64,000 nucleotides of DNA from positions 1 to 64,000 of the forward strand of contig JAIXRN010000066.1 of assembly GCA_027485165.1 (NCBI GenBank), in the 5' to 3' direction. Numbering within the stretch: the first letter of the stretch is position 1; each line of letters starts with the position of its first letter. Source of the stretch: Rubrivivax sp. GTDB lineage: Bacteria; Pseudomonadota; Gammaproteobacteria; Burkholderiales; Burkholderiaceae_C. The notes under the pieces were generated by a model. The model had not been told where the DNA came from. It searched no databases and saw only the letters and a program-made list of their open reading frames with translations. The translations under genes and the position numbers were made by a program. Below are positions 53,365-63,363 of the stretch, piece after piece.

Positions 53365-53862
53365 TCAGCGCTGCCCTTCGGTCAGCGTATCGACCTGGAA
53401 CAGGCCGCTCTTGTCGACGAGCCAGATGTCCAGGTACTTCACCGTCGCGTCCTTCATGCGCGCCGGCGCGGGGAAGGGTGCGGCGCGGCGGATCATCGCC
53501 GTGACCCATGGCGTCACCTCGTTGGCAGCGGGCTTGCGCACGACCTTGATGTCCTTGATGGTGCCGCTGGCGTCGATCTCGGTCTCGACCACCATCACGC
53601 TGTAGATCAGCGGCGGCACCTTGCCGCGGTAGACCCGCATGGGGTAGGCGGCATACAGGTGCCGCGCGGCGTCGATGCGATATTCCTTCTCGATCTCGGC
53701 TTCCGAAGCGCGCGGCGGCTCGGGCGTCAGCGGTGTGGGCACCATGCTGAACTGCGCCAGCGCCGGGCCCGCAGTGCAGGCCACCGCCAGCAGCAGGGCA
53801 GCACGCGCCACTGCAGAGGCGATGGAACACGAGATCGATGAACCGATGGGCATGCTGGGCAT
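53365..53862 (-). CDS. Periplasmic TonB-C-terminal-like protein
   Basis: A 165-residue protein with a signal peptide ending at ALAQ. RVYRGKVPPLIYSVMVVETE, DASGTIKDIKVVRKPAANEV and the C-terminal strands fit a TonB C-terminal domain without the membrane anchor or proline spacer. ExbB/ExbD are not adjacent. A second ATG at 53853 is an alternative start. Role uncertain. Confidence 0.7.
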   Translation of the reverse strand: MPSMPIGSSISCSIASAVARAALLLAVACTAGPALAQFSMVPTPLTPEPPRASEAEIEKEYRIDAARHLYAAYPMRVYRGKVPPLIYSVMVVETEIDASGTIKDIKVVRKPAANEVTPWVTAMIRRAAPFPAPARMKDATVKYLDIWLVDKSGLFQVDTLTEGQR

Positions 53863-53952
53863 ATCGACATGCTGCCTGGGGCTTGAAGCTACAGGTTCCC
53901 CCACTGCCCGGTCAGGGGCTGCGAATGTGCCAAACACCACGGCAACAAACTG

Positions 53953-54930
53953 TTAGCGCAGCCAGCCCTTGCGCCGGAAGTACAGGAAGGGCGCGGCCAC
54001 CGAACACACCATCAGCGCGATGGCGAAAGCGTAGCCGTACTGCCACTTCAGTTCCGGCATGGTCTCGAAGTTCATGCCGTAAACACTGGCGATCAGCGTG
54101 GGCGGCAGCAGCGCCACGCTGGCGACCGAGAAGATCTTGATAATCTTGTTCTGGTTGATGTTGATGAAGCCGACCGTGGCGTCCATCAGGAAGTTGATCT
54201 TGTCGAACAGGAACGCGGTGTGGCTGTCCAGGCTGTCGATGTCGCGCAGGATCTGGCGTGCTTCCTCGAACTGCTCGGCGCTCAGCATGCGGCTGCGCAT
54301 CATGAAGCTGAGCGCACGGCGCGTGTCCATGACGTTGCGGCGGATGCGGCCGTTCAGGTCTTCCTCGCGCGCGATCGCTGTCAGGATCTCGCCGGCCGCG
54401 CGGTCGTCCACGTCCTGCTTCAGCACCCGGGCGCTGACGCGTTCCAGCCCGTCGTAGATGCCTTCCAGCGCGTCGGCCGAGAATTCGGCGTCGGCGTCGT
54501 ACAGCTTCAGCAGCACGTCTTTCGCGTCTTCGATCAGCGCCGGGATGCGCCGCGCCCGCAGCCGCAGCAGCCTGAAGACGGGCAGGTCTTCGGCATGCAC
54601 TGAAAACAGCACCTTGTCGCGCAGGATGAAGGCCACTCGCACGTTGCGTGCCGGACGGCCGTCTTCACCGGGCTGGGCATCGACCAGGAAGTCGGAACGG
54701 ATGTGCAACTCGCCGTTGTCTTCTTCGTAGAACCGGGCCGATTCCTCCAGGTCGTCGTCGACCGCGTCGGTGGGGATCAGCAGGCCGAAACGGCTGGTGA
54801 TCCAGCCTTTCTCTTCGGGTGACGGCGCTTCCATGTCGACCCAGACTGGCTGCACGCCAGCCAGGTCCTGCGGGCCATCGACTTCGCGCTGCACCAGCCG
54901 GCCATTGACGAGCGTGAAGACATTGAGCAT
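53953..54930 (-). CDS. corA: Magnesium/cobalt transporter CorA
   Basis: A 325-residue channel subunit. The long N-terminal cytoplasmic domain ends in a stalk helix, followed by two membrane helices with the selectivity motif YGMNFETMPE between them and a basic C-terminus (FLYFRRKGWLR). Pentamers conduct Mg2+ and Co2+. Start ATG 54930. Confidence 0.94.
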   Translation of the reverse strand: MLNVFTLVNGRLVQREVDGPQDLAGVQPVWVDMEAPSPEEKGWITSRFGLLIPTDAVDDDLEESARFYEEDNGELHIRSDFLVDAQPGEDGRPARNVRVAFILRDKVLFSVHAEDLPVFRLLRLRARRIPALIEDAKDVLLKLYDADAEFSADALEGIYDGLERVSARVLKQDVDDRAAGEILTAIAREEDLNGRIRRNVMDTRRALSFMMRSRMLSAEQFEEARQILRDIDSLDSHTAFLFDKINFLMDATVGFININQNKIIKIFSVASVALLPPTLIASVYGMNFETMPELKWQYGYAFAIALMVCSVAAPFLYFRRKGWLR

Positions 54931-55013
54931 GGGCGGGCATTATGGGCGCCGACCCGGCCCCGGTGGCCGCCGCACCCCCAGGCAGACCCCGCGCGATGGC
55001 AGACTCCCGACCC

Positions 55014-56261
55014 ATGAAACCCTGGATGCGCTGGCTGGCCGGCAGCTTGCTGGCAGCCGGTCTGGCGCTGGCCACCCTGGCCGGCCTGGTGCTGGACCTG
55101 AAGCCCGCCGTGCCCGAGCGCCAGGACATCGCCCTGGCCGACGCCGCGCATGCCCTGGCACTGGCGCGCCAGCTCGACCCGCGCCGCGCTGCGCCCGGGC
55201 AGCTGACGCGCGTGGCCGTCACCGAACGCGACATCGACCTGCTGCTGAACCACGCCGCACACCGCCTGCTGGGTGTGCGCGTGGCCGTGGGCCTGCAATC
55301 TGGGCAGGCCGGGCTGCAGGCCAGCCTGCCCTGGTCTTGGGGCCCGCTGGGCGGCTGGCTGAACCTGCGCGTCCAGCTGCAGCAGACCACCGGCCTGCCA
55401 GCCCTGGCGGGCTGGCAGCTGGGCCGCCTGCCCCTGCCACGGGCCTGGGCGCGGCCGGCGCTGATGGCGGCAGCAGCCCGCGTCGGCACGGTGCCGGACC
55501 TGGCCCTGGTGGCCGAGGTCGTGCAGCAAGTGCAGTTTGCGCCGGCGCAGATGGATCTGGCGTACATCTGGCATTCCGACACCTCGGCGCGCGTGCTGTC
55601 GGTGCTGACGCCACCAGCCGAACAGGAACGCCTGCGTGCCTACGCCGAGAGGCTGGCCGCGCTGACCCAGCGCAGCCCCGGTTGGACAGTGCCGCTGCCG
55701 GCCCTGCTGGGCCCGCTCTTCGACCTGGCACGGGAACGTTCGCTGCACCACGACGCGGCGCAGGAAAACCGCGCGGCGGTGCTGACACTGGCGCTGTTCG
55801 TGAATGGCCGCAGCCTGGCCAGCGTGGTGCCGGCAGCGCGCGGCTGGCCGCAGCCGCGGCCGGTGCGGGTGCTGCTGGCGGAGCGCGACGACTTTCCGCA
55901 GCACTTTCTGGTGTCGGCCTTCCTGGCGATGGAAGGCACGACGCCACTGACCAACGCCATCGGCCTGGCCAAGGAAGTGGCCGATGCCAACGGCGGCAGC
56001 GGCTTCAGCTTCACCGACCTGGCAGCCAACCGCGCCGGCCTGCGTTTTGGCCAGCTGGCGCTGAAGCAGCCGGCCCTGCTGCAGCAGCGGCTGGCCAGCG
56101 GGGTGACGGAAGCCAGCCTGCTGCCACCCGTGCTGGACCTGCCGGAATTCCTGCAGCAGACCGAATTCGAAGCCTTCTACGGCCAGGTGGGCTCACCTCC
56201 CTACCGGCGCGTGCTGGCTGACATCGAAACCCGGCTGGACCGCCTGCCGCTTTACCGATGA
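55014..56261 (+). CDS. Membrane-anchored protein of unknown function
   Basis: A 415-residue protein with one N-terminal membrane helix (WLAGSLLAAGLALATLAGLVL) and a large extracytoplasmic part. TERDIDLLLNHAAHRLLGVR and FLVSAFLAMEGTTPLTNAIG are distinctive, but I do not recognise the family. The mature part seems mixed alpha/beta. An upstream ATG at 54996 adds six residues. It begins 83 bases from the divergent corA. Confidence 0.7.
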   Translation: MKPWMRWLAGSLLAAGLALATLAGLVLDLKPAVPERQDIALADAAHALALARQLDPRRAAPGQLTRVAVTERDIDLLLNHAAHRLLGVRVAVGLQSGQAGLQASLPWSWGPLGGWLNLRVQLQQTTGLPALAGWQLGRLPLPRAWARPALMAAAARVGTVPDLALVAEVVQQVQFAPAQMDLAYIWHSDTSARVLSVLTPPAEQERLRAYAERLAALTQRSPGWTVPLPALLGPLFDLARERSLHHDAAQENRAAVLTLALFVNGRSLASVVPAARGWPQPRPVRVLLAERDDFPQHFLVSAFLAMEGTTPLTNAIGLAKEVADANGGSGFSFTDLAANRAGLRFGQLALKQPALLQQRLASGVTEASLLPPVLDLPEFLQQTEFEAFYGQVGSPPYRRVLADIETRLDRLPLYR

Positions 56262-56341
56262 ATGCGCCGCTGGTGCGCCGCTAGCGCGCCGCTGGTGCGC
56301 TGCCCTTTCACCGCTGAGCGCGCCACAGCAGGCCGCCAGAT

Positions 56342-56983
56342 TCAGCCGGCCGCCTGCGCCGCGATCTCGCGCAAAGCGCGCGCGAACACCGCCGCCGGCT
56401 GCCCGCCCTGGATCAGGTGGCGGCCGTCGACCACCACCGACGGCACCGACTGGATGCCCAGCGCCTGCCAGCGCTGTTCGCGTTCGCGCACCGCGTCGGC
56501 GTATTCGTCGGAACCCACGACCACCGCTGCGCGCTCGGCATCCAGGCCCACGGCACCGGCCAGGGCCACCAGCAGCTCGGGGTCGCCCGGGTTCAGGCCT
56601 TCGCCGTGGTAGGCCTTCAGCAGCGCGTGCTTCAGCGCACGCTGCGCGGCGGGGTCTTCAACGCCGGCCCACATCAGCAGCCGGTGCGCGTCGAAGGTGT
56701 TCCAGACATGCATGCGGTCGCCGAAGGCAAAGCCGACTTCGGCGCCGCGCGCCTTCAACATCGCGGCGATGGCCTTTCGTTCTTCGGGCGGGCGGCCGTA
56801 CTTGCGCGCCAGGTAGGCGTCGGCGTTTTCGCCTTCGGGCGGCATGTCCGGGTTCAGTTCGAAGGGCTGGAATTCGATCGCGATGTCGATCTCGCCGTCC
56901 AGTTCGCGCAGCGCGGCTTCCAGCGCGTTCAGGCCCACCGCGCACCAGGGGCAGGCGATGTCGGAAACGAAGTCGATCTTCAT
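56342..56983 (-). CDS. FrnE-like DsbA-family oxidoreductase
   Basis: A 213-residue cytoplasmic protein. MKIDFVSDIACPWCAVGLNA holds the redox motif CPWC; RMHVWNTFDAHRLLMWAG and LGIQSVPSVVVDGRHLIQGG are typical of FrnE/2-hydroxychromene-carboxylate-isomerase relatives. No signal peptide. Its ATG shares one base with the stop of the upstream methyltransferase gene, so they are coupled. Confidence 0.9.
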   Translation of the reverse strand: MKIDFVSDIACPWCAVGLNALEAALRELDGEIDIAIEFQPFELNPDMPPEGENADAYLARKYGRPPEERKAIAAMLKARGAEVGFAFGDRMHVWNTFDAHRLLMWAGVEDPAAQRALKHALLKAYHGEGLNPGDPELLVALAGAVGLDAERAAVVVGSDEYADAVREREQRWQALGIQSVPSVVVDGRHLIQGGQPAAVFARALREIAAQAAG

Positions 56984-58239
56984 CAGGTGCCTTCCCGGGC
57001 CGGCGGCTTGTTCGAGCCGGCCACCATGTCGAAACGGAACAAGCGGCAGTCGATGGCGCCGTTGCGCAGCGGTACGCGGCGGCTTTCCTTCAGGCGCATC
57101 AGGCCGGGCAGCTTCATGTCGGGCGTCAGCAGCCAGGCGGTCCAGCCGGCGTAGTGGCGCTTCCAGTGCGCGGCCAGGCCGCCGAAGAATTCGGCCGACG
57201 AGCCCCCGCCTTCGAAGCCTTCGCGCGCCATGTCGGTGCCCGTTCCTTTGGCGACGATGCGTTCGCCCACCGCATGGCTGCCTTTGGCAGACATGCGTTC
57301 ACCATACGGCGGGTTCATCAGCACCGTGCCGCGCGGCGCCGGCGGCAAGCGCTGCAGGGCGTCGGCGGTCTTCAGTTCGATCGCGTGTTCCACACCGGCA
57401 CGGCGCGCGTTGCGCAGCGCAAAGTCCGTCATGCGAAAGCTCACGTCGCCTGCAAACACCGGCGCGGCCGGCGCATGCACGCGCGAGCGCGCGGCCTGCT
57501 GCAGGTCGCGCCAGGCGTTCAGGTGCGGCCGGAAGGGCAGCATGCGTTCGAAGGCAAAGCGCCGCAGGCTGCCGGCGGCGATGCCGCAGGCCATCTGCGC
57601 GGCTTCGATGGCGATGGTGCCGGCGCCGCAGCAGGGGTCGAGCAGCGGGCCGTCTTCAGGCCGGCCCTGCCAACCGATGGCGGCCAGCATCGAAGCTGCC
57701 AGGGTTTCCTTCAACGGGGCTTCGCCGGTGTCTTCGCGCCAGCCGCGCTTGAACAGCGCTTCGCCCGAGGTGTCGGCGTACAGCATGGCGTGGTCGGGGC
57801 CGACGAACAGCGCCAGCGGCAGGTCGGGGTGGCGGGTGTCGACGCTGGGGCGTTCGCCGGTGGCTTCGCGCAGCGTGTCGCAGACGGCGTCCTTGATGCG
57901 CAGGGCAGCGAAGTTCAGGCTTTGCAGCGGGCTTTGCATGGCCACCACGTCCACGCGCAGCGTCTGCTGCGGCGTGATCCATTCAGCCCATTGCACACGG
58001 CGGCCCAGCGCATACAGGTCTTCGGTGCTGCGGTACGGGCCGTCGGCCAGCGGCCACAGCACGCGCTGGGCGATGCGGCTTTCCAGATTCAGCTGAATGG
58101 CTGTGCGGGCGTCGCCCTGCACCCACACGCCGCCACGACCAGCTTCACCCGCATGGCCGGTGATGCGCTGCACTTCTTCGGCCAGCCAGGCTTCGCTGCC
58201 GCTGGCGCAGGGCAGGAACAGGGTGACGGCGTCCTTCAT
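56983..58239 (-). CDS. THUMP-domain RNA methyltransferase, RlmL N-terminal type
   Basis: A 418-residue protein with an N-terminal THUMP RNA-binding domain and a SAM-dependent N2-guanine methyltransferase domain. LLDPCCGAGTIAIEAAQMA is the SAM loop and GTVLMNPPYGERMS the NPPY catalytic motif. This equals the N-terminal half of E. coli RlmL, which methylates G2445 of 23S rRNA; the RlmK half is absent. Probable target 23S rRNA. Confidence 0.88.
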   Translation of the reverse strand: MKDAVTLFLPCASGSEAWLAEEVQRITGHAGEAGRGGVWVQGDARTAIQLNLESRIAQRVLWPLADGPYRSTEDLYALGRRVQWAEWITPQQTLRVDVVAMQSPLQSLNFAALRIKDAVCDTLREATGERPSVDTRHPDLPLALFVGPDHAMLYADTSGEALFKRGWREDTGEAPLKETLAASMLAAIGWQGRPEDGPLLDPCCGAGTIAIEAAQMACGIAAGSLRRFAFERMLPFRPHLNAWRDLQQAARSRVHAPAAPVFAGDVSFRMTDFALRNARRAGVEHAIELKTADALQRLPPAPRGTVLMNPPYGERMSAKGSHAVGERIVAKGTGTDMAREGFEGGGSSAEFFGGLAAHWKRHYAGWTAWLLTPDMKLPGLMRLKESRRVPLRNGAIDCRLFRFDMVAGSNKPPAREGT

Positions 58240-58386
58240 GGGCGCTCAAGGCCTGCCGCGAAGTTAGGGGTGCCCCACCCCGTACCTGTGGGATGCGCCA
58301 AGCCACGCCAACCCGGACGATTCAGGGCGTAGCACCCGCAAGCCCCGGCCACCGGCGCAGAGGTGTCAAACCAAGGAGTGAAAGAC

Positions 58387-59364
58387 ATGAATCGCATTCT
58401 CGCTGCACTGCTGCTGGGCCTGGGCCTAGCGCACACCCAGGCCCAGACCCTGGGGCCGGAATTCGCCGGCAACTACAGCAGCTTCGACCTGGGCTCGGTG
58501 CCCGGCCTGCCCACCAACTACGGCGGGCTGACCTTTCTGGACAACGACACCATCCTGATCGGCGGCGCTGCCAATGGCGCCAGCGGCAGCCTGTACACCA
58601 TCGACGTCACGCGCAACACCAGCGGCGCCATCACGGGCTTCGTAGGCACCGCCCAGCGCTTCGGCGGCCCGAATGGCGCCGTGGGCGAATACAACGACGG
58701 CGGGGTCGTTTTCGGCCCTGACGGCGTGCTGTTCACTGCCCGCTGGCCCATCAACGGGCTGGGGCAGACCAAGCCGGGCAGCACCAACGAAGACAAGGTC
58801 ATCGAACTCGGCCCGCTGGGCGTGGCCAGTTCGCTGTCGGCCCTGAACTTCGTGCCAGCGGGCTTCGGTGGTGCGGGCCTGATCAAGCTCGTCAGCTACA
58901 GCGGCGGCCAGTTCTACAGCGCCAGCCTGGCACCGGACGGCAACGGCACTTTCGACCTGGTGGGCCTGGCGCCTGTCGACGTCGACCCCGCCACCCCCGG
59001 CGTGCAAAACCTGCCCGGCGGCCCCGAAGGCTTCGTCTACATCCCCGCTGGCAACGCAGCCTTCAGCGTCAACAGCATGCTGGTGTCGGACTACCTGGCG
59101 GGCAGCGTCAGTGCCTACACCGTGGACGCGCTGGGCAACCCCATCCTGTCCACGCGGCGCAACTTCCTGTCCGGCCTGCAGGGCGCCGAAGGCGCAGCCA
59201 TCGACCCGGTGACGGGCGACTTCTTCTTCTCCACCTTCGGTGGCGGCAGCCGCGTGGTGCGTGTGTCGGGCTTCACGGCCCCCATCCCCGAGCCGGGGAC
59301 CTGGGCGCTGATGGCTCTGGGCCTGGCCGGCTGCCTGCTGGCCAGCCGGCGCCGCGCCGGCTAA
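58387..59364 (+). CDS. PEP-CTERM sorting domain protein
   Basis: A 325-residue exported protein. The signal peptide ends near TQAQ. The body is Gly/Asn-rich beta sequence (LTFLDNDTILIGGAANGASG), like a beta-propeller with NHL-type turns. The end is PIPEPGTWALMALGLAGCLL plus RRR, the classical PEP-CTERM tripartite signal recognised by exosortase. AAGGAG lies ten bases before the ATG. No exosortase gene is in the window. Confidence 0.9.
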   Translation: MNRILAALLLGLGLAHTQAQTLGPEFAGNYSSFDLGSVPGLPTNYGGLTFLDNDTILIGGAANGASGSLYTIDVTRNTSGAITGFVGTAQRFGGPNGAVGEYNDGGVVFGPDGVLFTARWPINGLGQTKPGSTNEDKVIELGPLGVASSLSALNFVPAGFGGAGLIKLVSYSGGQFYSASLAPDGNGTFDLVGLAPVDVDPATPGVQNLPGGPEGFVYIPAGNAAFSVNSMLVSDYLAGSVSAYTVDALGNPILSTRRNFLSGLQGAEGAAIDPVTGDFFFSTFGGGSRVVRVSGFTAPIPEPGTWALMALGLAGCLLASRRRAG

Positions 59365-59413
59365 ACCGCAGGCAGGCGGCGGTTCACATCCGCCGCCCCA
59401 AACCAGGGCCCGC

Positions 59414-60952
59414 TTACATCCGCCGCCGCAGGCTGGCGGGGGCAATCTTCAGCGCCTCGCGGTATTTGGCCACGGTGCGCCGCGCCACCTGGATGCCCTG
59501 CTCTTCCAGCATCTCGCTCAGCTGGCTGTCCGACAGGGGCTTGTTCACGTCCTCGGCGCTCACCAGCTGCTGGATCAAGGCCCGCACCGCTGTGCTGCTG
59601 GCGTTGCCGCCCGCGTCGGTGTTCAGGCTGCTGCCGAAGAAATACTTCAGTTCGAAGGTGCCGTGCAGGGTTGCCATGTACTTGGCCGTGGTGACACGGC
59701 TGATGGTGCTTTCGTGCAGACCCAGTTCGTCGGCGATCTCGCGCAGCACCAGCGGCTTCATGGCGATGGCGCCATGGCTGAAAAAGCTCTTCTGGCGTTC
59801 GACGATGGCCTTGCTCACACGCAGGATGGTGTCGAAGCGCTGCTGGATGTTCTTCATGAACCAGCGCGCTTCCTGCAACCGCGCGCCCAGTCCGGGCTGG
59901 CCGTTGCTGCCGCGCGTGCCACGCACGGCCTGGGCGTACAGGTCGTTGATGCGCAGCTTGGGCATCACGTCCGGGTTCAGCACCACCACCAGCCCGCGGC
60001 CGGTCTTGCGCACGATGACGTCGGGTATCAGGGCGTTCGACTCGGTCTGCGCGAAGGGCCGGCCGGGCTTGGGTTCGCAGGCCTTGATGAGTTCGTGCGC
60101 CTCGCGCACCAGGTCTTCGCTGGCACCCGTCAGCGCCGTCAGGCGGCGCATGTCGCGGCGCGCCAGCAGTTCCAGGTACTGTTCGCTGATGCGCAGTGCC
60201 ACCTGGCGCGCCGGCGTCTTGGGCCGCTGGCGCAGCTGCAGGGCCAGGCATTCGCTCAAGCTGCGCGCCCCCACGCCCAGGGGTTCCATGCTCTGCAGCC
60301 AGCGCAGGGCGCAGCGCAGGCGGTCCAGCAAGACATCGGGTTCAGCGGGCTCGGCATCCACCAGCATCTCGGCCAGGCGTTCGGCGATCTCCTCCAGCGG
60401 GTCGGCCAGGTAGCCGTCACCGTCCAGCGATTCGATCAGCACCCACAGCGCGGCGCGGTCTTCGTCGGCCAGGCGCATGCCCATCAGCTGGTCGCGCAGG
60501 TGGTCCTGCAGGCTCTGGCTGCTGCCGCGCCGGTCCTGCCCGTCCATCTCGTCGCCTTCGGCGTCGCTGCCACCGCTGCCGCTGTTCAGGCTGGGGGTTT
60601 CGCGGATGCCGTCGAAGTCGTCGCCCTCGGTGCCGTTTTCCCAGTCTTCGCGTTCGGTGCTGCCGAATTCCTCGGCCCGGATCTCGGCCACGGCTTCGCC
60701 GCCATCGCCTGCATCGGTGCCCTCGCCGCCTTCGCGCTCGGCCACGCGGTCCACGGCCTGGCGTTCAGTAGGCGTATCAAATGGCGTGGCGCCGGCTTCG
60801 TCGTCGGCTTCCAGGAAGGGGTTCTGTTCGAGCATCTGCTCGACTTCCTGGTGCAGTTCCAGCGTCGACAGCTGCAGCAGGCGGATCGACTGCTGCAGCT
60901 GCGGCGTCAGCGCCAGGTGCTGCGAGAGCCGTACTTGGAGCGACGGCTTCAT
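59414..60952 (-). CDS. rpoN: RNA polymerase sigma-54 factor
   Basis: A 512-residue alternative sigma factor needing enhancer-binding activators. Region I is LSQHLALTPQLQQSIRLLQL; an acidic region II follows (residues 50-130); the C-terminal RpoN box is ARRTVAKYRE near residue 490. ATG 60952 shares a base with the lptB stop; an upstream GTG is also possible. It follows lptA-lptB as in most proteobacteria. Confidence 0.97.
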   Translation of the reverse strand: MKPSLQVRLSQHLALTPQLQQSIRLLQLSTLELHQEVEQMLEQNPFLEADDEAGATPFDTPTERQAVDRVAEREGGEGTDAGDGGEAVAEIRAEEFGSTEREDWENGTEGDDFDGIRETPSLNSGSGGSDAEGDEMDGQDRRGSSQSLQDHLRDQLMGMRLADEDRAALWVLIESLDGDGYLADPLEEIAERLAEMLVDAEPAEPDVLLDRLRCALRWLQSMEPLGVGARSLSECLALQLRQRPKTPARQVALRISEQYLELLARRDMRRLTALTGASEDLVREAHELIKACEPKPGRPFAQTESNALIPDVIVRKTGRGLVVVLNPDVMPKLRINDLYAQAVRGTRGSNGQPGLGARLQEARWFMKNIQQRFDTILRVSKAIVERQKSFFSHGAIAMKPLVLREIADELGLHESTISRVTTAKYMATLHGTFELKYFFGSSLNTDAGGNASSTAVRALIQQLVSAEDVNKPLSDSQLSEMLEEQGIQVARRTVAKYREALKIAPASLRRRM

Positions 60953-61710
60953 CACATGCGGAAGTTTTCACCGAGGTAGACCTTGCGGACCTCGGCGTTG
61001 GCGACGATCTCGTCGGGGGTGCCTTCGGCCAGCACGCTGCCGTCGCTGATGATGTAGGCGCGGTCGCAGATGCCCAGCGTTTCGCGCACGTTGTGGTCGG
61101 TGATGAGCACGCCGATGCCGCGTTCGCGCAGGAAACCAATGATGCGCTGGATCTCCATCACCGCGATCGGGTCGACGCCGGCGAAGGGCTCGTCCAGCAG
61201 GATGAAACGCGGCTGCGTCGCCAGGGCGCGGGCGATTTCCACGCGCCGCCTTTCGCCGCCCGACAGCGCAGGCGCTGGCGAATCCCGCAGCCCTTCGATC
61301 GACAGGTCGTGCAGCAGGCTCTGCAGCAGGCTTTCGATGCGCGCCTTGGGCAGGGCGCGGCCATCGCTGCCGTGCTGCAATTCCAGCACGGCACGGATGT
61401 TTTCGGCCACCGTGAGCTTGCGGAAGATCGACGCTTCCTGCGGCAGGTAGGAAAGCCCCAGGCGCGAACGCTGGTGGATGGGCAGGCCCTGCACGGCGCG
61501 GCCGTCGATGCGGATCTCGCCCGCGTCGGCCCGCACCAAGCCCACCACCATGTAGAAGGTGGTGGTCTTGCCGGCGCCATTGGGGCCCAGCAGGCCCACG
61601 ACTTCGCCCGCCGCCACGGCCAGGTGAACGCCCTTCACCACCTTGCGCTGGCCATAGGTCTTTTGCAGGCCCTGGGCTTCCAGGCGGCTGGCGGTAGCAG
61701 GGGTCTGCAT
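60952..61710 (-). CDS. lptB: LPS export ABC transporter ATP-binding protein LptB
   Basis: A 252-residue ATPase powering lipopolysaccharide extraction from the inner membrane with LptF/G/C. Walker A is [17 protein letters not shown], signature [15 protein letters not shown], Walker [32 protein letters not shown] is typical of LptB. It lies 13 bases after lptA and is coupled to rpoN. Confidence 0.97.
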   Translation of the reverse strand: MQTPATASRLEAQGLQKTYGQRKVVKGVHLAVAAGEVVGLLGPNGAGKTTTFYMVVGLVRADAGEIRIDGRAVQGLPIHQRSRLGLSYLPQEASIFRKLTVAENIRAVLELQHGSDGRALPKARIESLLQSLLHDLSIEGLRDSPAPALSGGERRRVEIARALATQPRFILLDEPFAGVDPIAVMEIQRIIGFLRERGIGVLITDHNVRETLGICDRAYIISDGSVLAEGTPDEIVANAEVRKVYLGENFRM

Positions 61711-61723
61711 CGCGTCTGGGGCG

Positions 61724-62425
61724 TCAGCGAGGGGTCTTGGCCGCGTCGGCCGGGGGTGCAGGCGCTGGCGCTGGCGCTGGCGCTGGCGCGGGTGCGGGTG
61801 CGGGTGCGCCCAGGCTGCGGCTGGGCGTCAGGCCGGTGGCGGGTGGCGCCGCGGGTGCTGCGCTGTCGGCCCGCGGCGCCAGCACAGCGCGTACCCGGCC
61901 GCCGGGGTTGACGACGGTGCTGGCCCCGCCTTCGACGCGGAAAACTTCGGCCAGGTTGTCCCAGACGATGGTGGCGCCGGTGATCTCGTCGGCCACCACG
62001 CCGGCGCGCAGGCGGCGCACCGCGCCGTTGCCGACGAAGCGCAGGGTGTCAGCGCGGCCGTCAAAGTCGATGCGCTCGGCCGTGCCTTCCACGGTCTCGT
62101 CCAGCCCGTCGCGGCGCTGGCGCCAGCTGGCGGGCTTGCCGGGGCTGCCGATGGCCTGGCCGCTGTAGTAACCATCGGGCGTCTGGCGCACTTCGATGCG
62201 GTCGGCCCGCATGACCATCGTGCCCTGGGTGATGACGGCGTTGCCGGCGTAGACGAAGACCTGACGCTGCAGGTCCAGGCTGCCGCTGCGGTCAGCTTCC
62301 AGCACCATGGGCTTGTTGCGATCGGCCTTTTCGGCCAGCGCCGGCGCGGCCAAGGCACAGGCCAGAATGGCCAGGGCCAAGGGCGCAAGCGGATGGGAAC
62401 GGGGCGTAGCGGTCAGGGCTGACAT
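61724..62425 (-). CDS. lptA: LPS transport periplasmic protein LptA
   Basis: A 233-residue periplasmic bridge protein. Signal peptide ends at [24 protein letters not shown] and [20 protein letters not shown] are the OstA-like strands. The C-terminal 60 residues are an Ala-Pro-rich tail, partly from hexamer repeats, absent in E. coli LptA. The usual upstream neighbour lptC is missing; dsbA is there instead. Confidence 0.92.
   Translation of the reverse strand: MSALTATPRSHPLAPLALAILACALAAPALAEKADRNKPMVLEADRSGSLDLQRQVFVYAGNAVITQGTMVMRADRIEVRQTPDGYYSGQAIGSPGKPASWRQRRDGLDETVEGTAERIDFDGRADTLRFVGNGAVRRLRAGVVADEITGATIVWDNLAEVFRVEGGASTVVNPGGRVRAVLAPRADSAAPAAPPATGLTPSRSLGAPAPAPAPAPAPAPAPAPPADAAKTPR
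61761..61808 (+). repeat. Hexamer repeats in the lptA tail
   Basis: (GGCGCT)4, one GGCGCG and (GGTGCG)3, coding for an Ala-Pro run on the minus strand near the LptA C-terminus. Copy-number changes would keep the frame. Confidence 0.9.
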
Positions 62426-62440
62426 GATTTCGGCACGGAA

Positions 62441-62465
62441 CTTGCAGACCATTCTAGCCTGCAAG
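62441..62465 (-). promoter_or_regulatory. Candidate lptA promoter with inverted repeat
   Basis: On the minus strand TAGAAT (62451-62456) is a good -10 hexamer 26 bases before the lptA ATG. It is framed by the inverted repeat CTTGCA-N13-TGCAAG (62441-62446 and 62460-62465). No strong -35 is seen, suggesting activator or repressor control. Confidence 0.4.
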
Positions 62466-62567
62466 CCAGCCACTGCCCCCGCCCCGTACCGCGGGTCACG
62501 GCACTATTGCGCAGCCCGTGCGCAGATGCCGAACCCAGTGAGGGGCCCCGCACCCGAAGCAGCAGCT

Positions 62568-63215
62568 TCAGGTGCCGCTGCGCGCGCGGTTGATCAGGAA
62601 GTCGGCCACGCGCACCATGCCGTCGTTGCCGCCGGTCAGCGAACCCGAGGTGAAGAAGCGCCCTTGCACGCCCAGCGCCGGTACGCCGTCGATCTTGTAT
62701 TCCTGCGACAGCTGGCGGGCGCGGGTGCTGCGTGTGGTGGCGCTGAACGAGCCGTAAGCGTCTCGGAACTTCGCCACATCGACGCCCTGGGAGCCGACGA
62801 ATTCGATGATCTCCGCGTCGGTGGCCAGCTTGCGGTTTTGCTGGTGGATGGCGCTGAAAATCTTGCGGTGCATGGCTTCCAGCTGGCCCAGGTCTTCCAG
62901 CGCGTAGAAGGCCTTCTGCAGCGACTGCTGCGGCACGCTGAAAGCCACAGGCACGCGGCGGAACGCGACATCGGGCGGTAAGCGCTTGACCCAGGCTTCC
63001 AGCGTCGATTCGAAGGCGAAGCAATGCGGGCACCAGTAGCCGAAGAATTCCACCACTTCGACCTTCTTGCCTGCTGGTACGGCCACAGACGCCGGGGTGT
63101 TCAGCTTGACGTAGTTGGTGCCCTCGACCGGCGCGCCCTGGGCGCGCGCGGTGCCGGCCATCGCCAGGCCCAGACCGCTGGCGGCCAGTTGCAGGGAAAA
63201 GTCGCGCCGTTTCAT
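62568..63215 (-). CDS. dsbA: Thiol:disulfide interchange protein DsbA
   Basis: A 215-residue periplasmic oxidase introducing disulfides into exported proteins. The signal has RRDF and ends near ARAQ. FFGYWCPHCFAFE gives the CPHC active site, and KIDGVPALGVQGRF the cis-Pro loop. It lies 148 bases after the SPOR-domain gene, a usual neighbour in this order. Confidence 0.95.
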   Translation of the reverse strand: MKRRDFSLQLAASGLGLAMAGTARAQGAPVEGTNYVKLNTPASVAVPAGKKVEVVEFFGYWCPHCFAFESTLEAWVKRLPPDVAFRRVPVAFSVPQQSLQKAFYALEDLGQLEAMHRKIFSAIHQQNRKLATDAEIIEFVGSQGVDVAKFRDAYGSFSATTRSTRARQLSQEYKIDGVPALGVQGRFFTSGSLTGGNDGMVRVADFLINRARSGT

Positions 63216-63363
63216 GACAATCCTTTCAAGGTACGTGGGAATAGATGCGGGGCGTGGATCAGACCTTAACGGCTTCGGAGCCGACCCGGCTGACTCGGTT
63301 CCATTTCCATGCCGGCGGCGGCAAAAACCCACGGCCTGCGGTGGCGACGGCGCAGCGGCGAGT

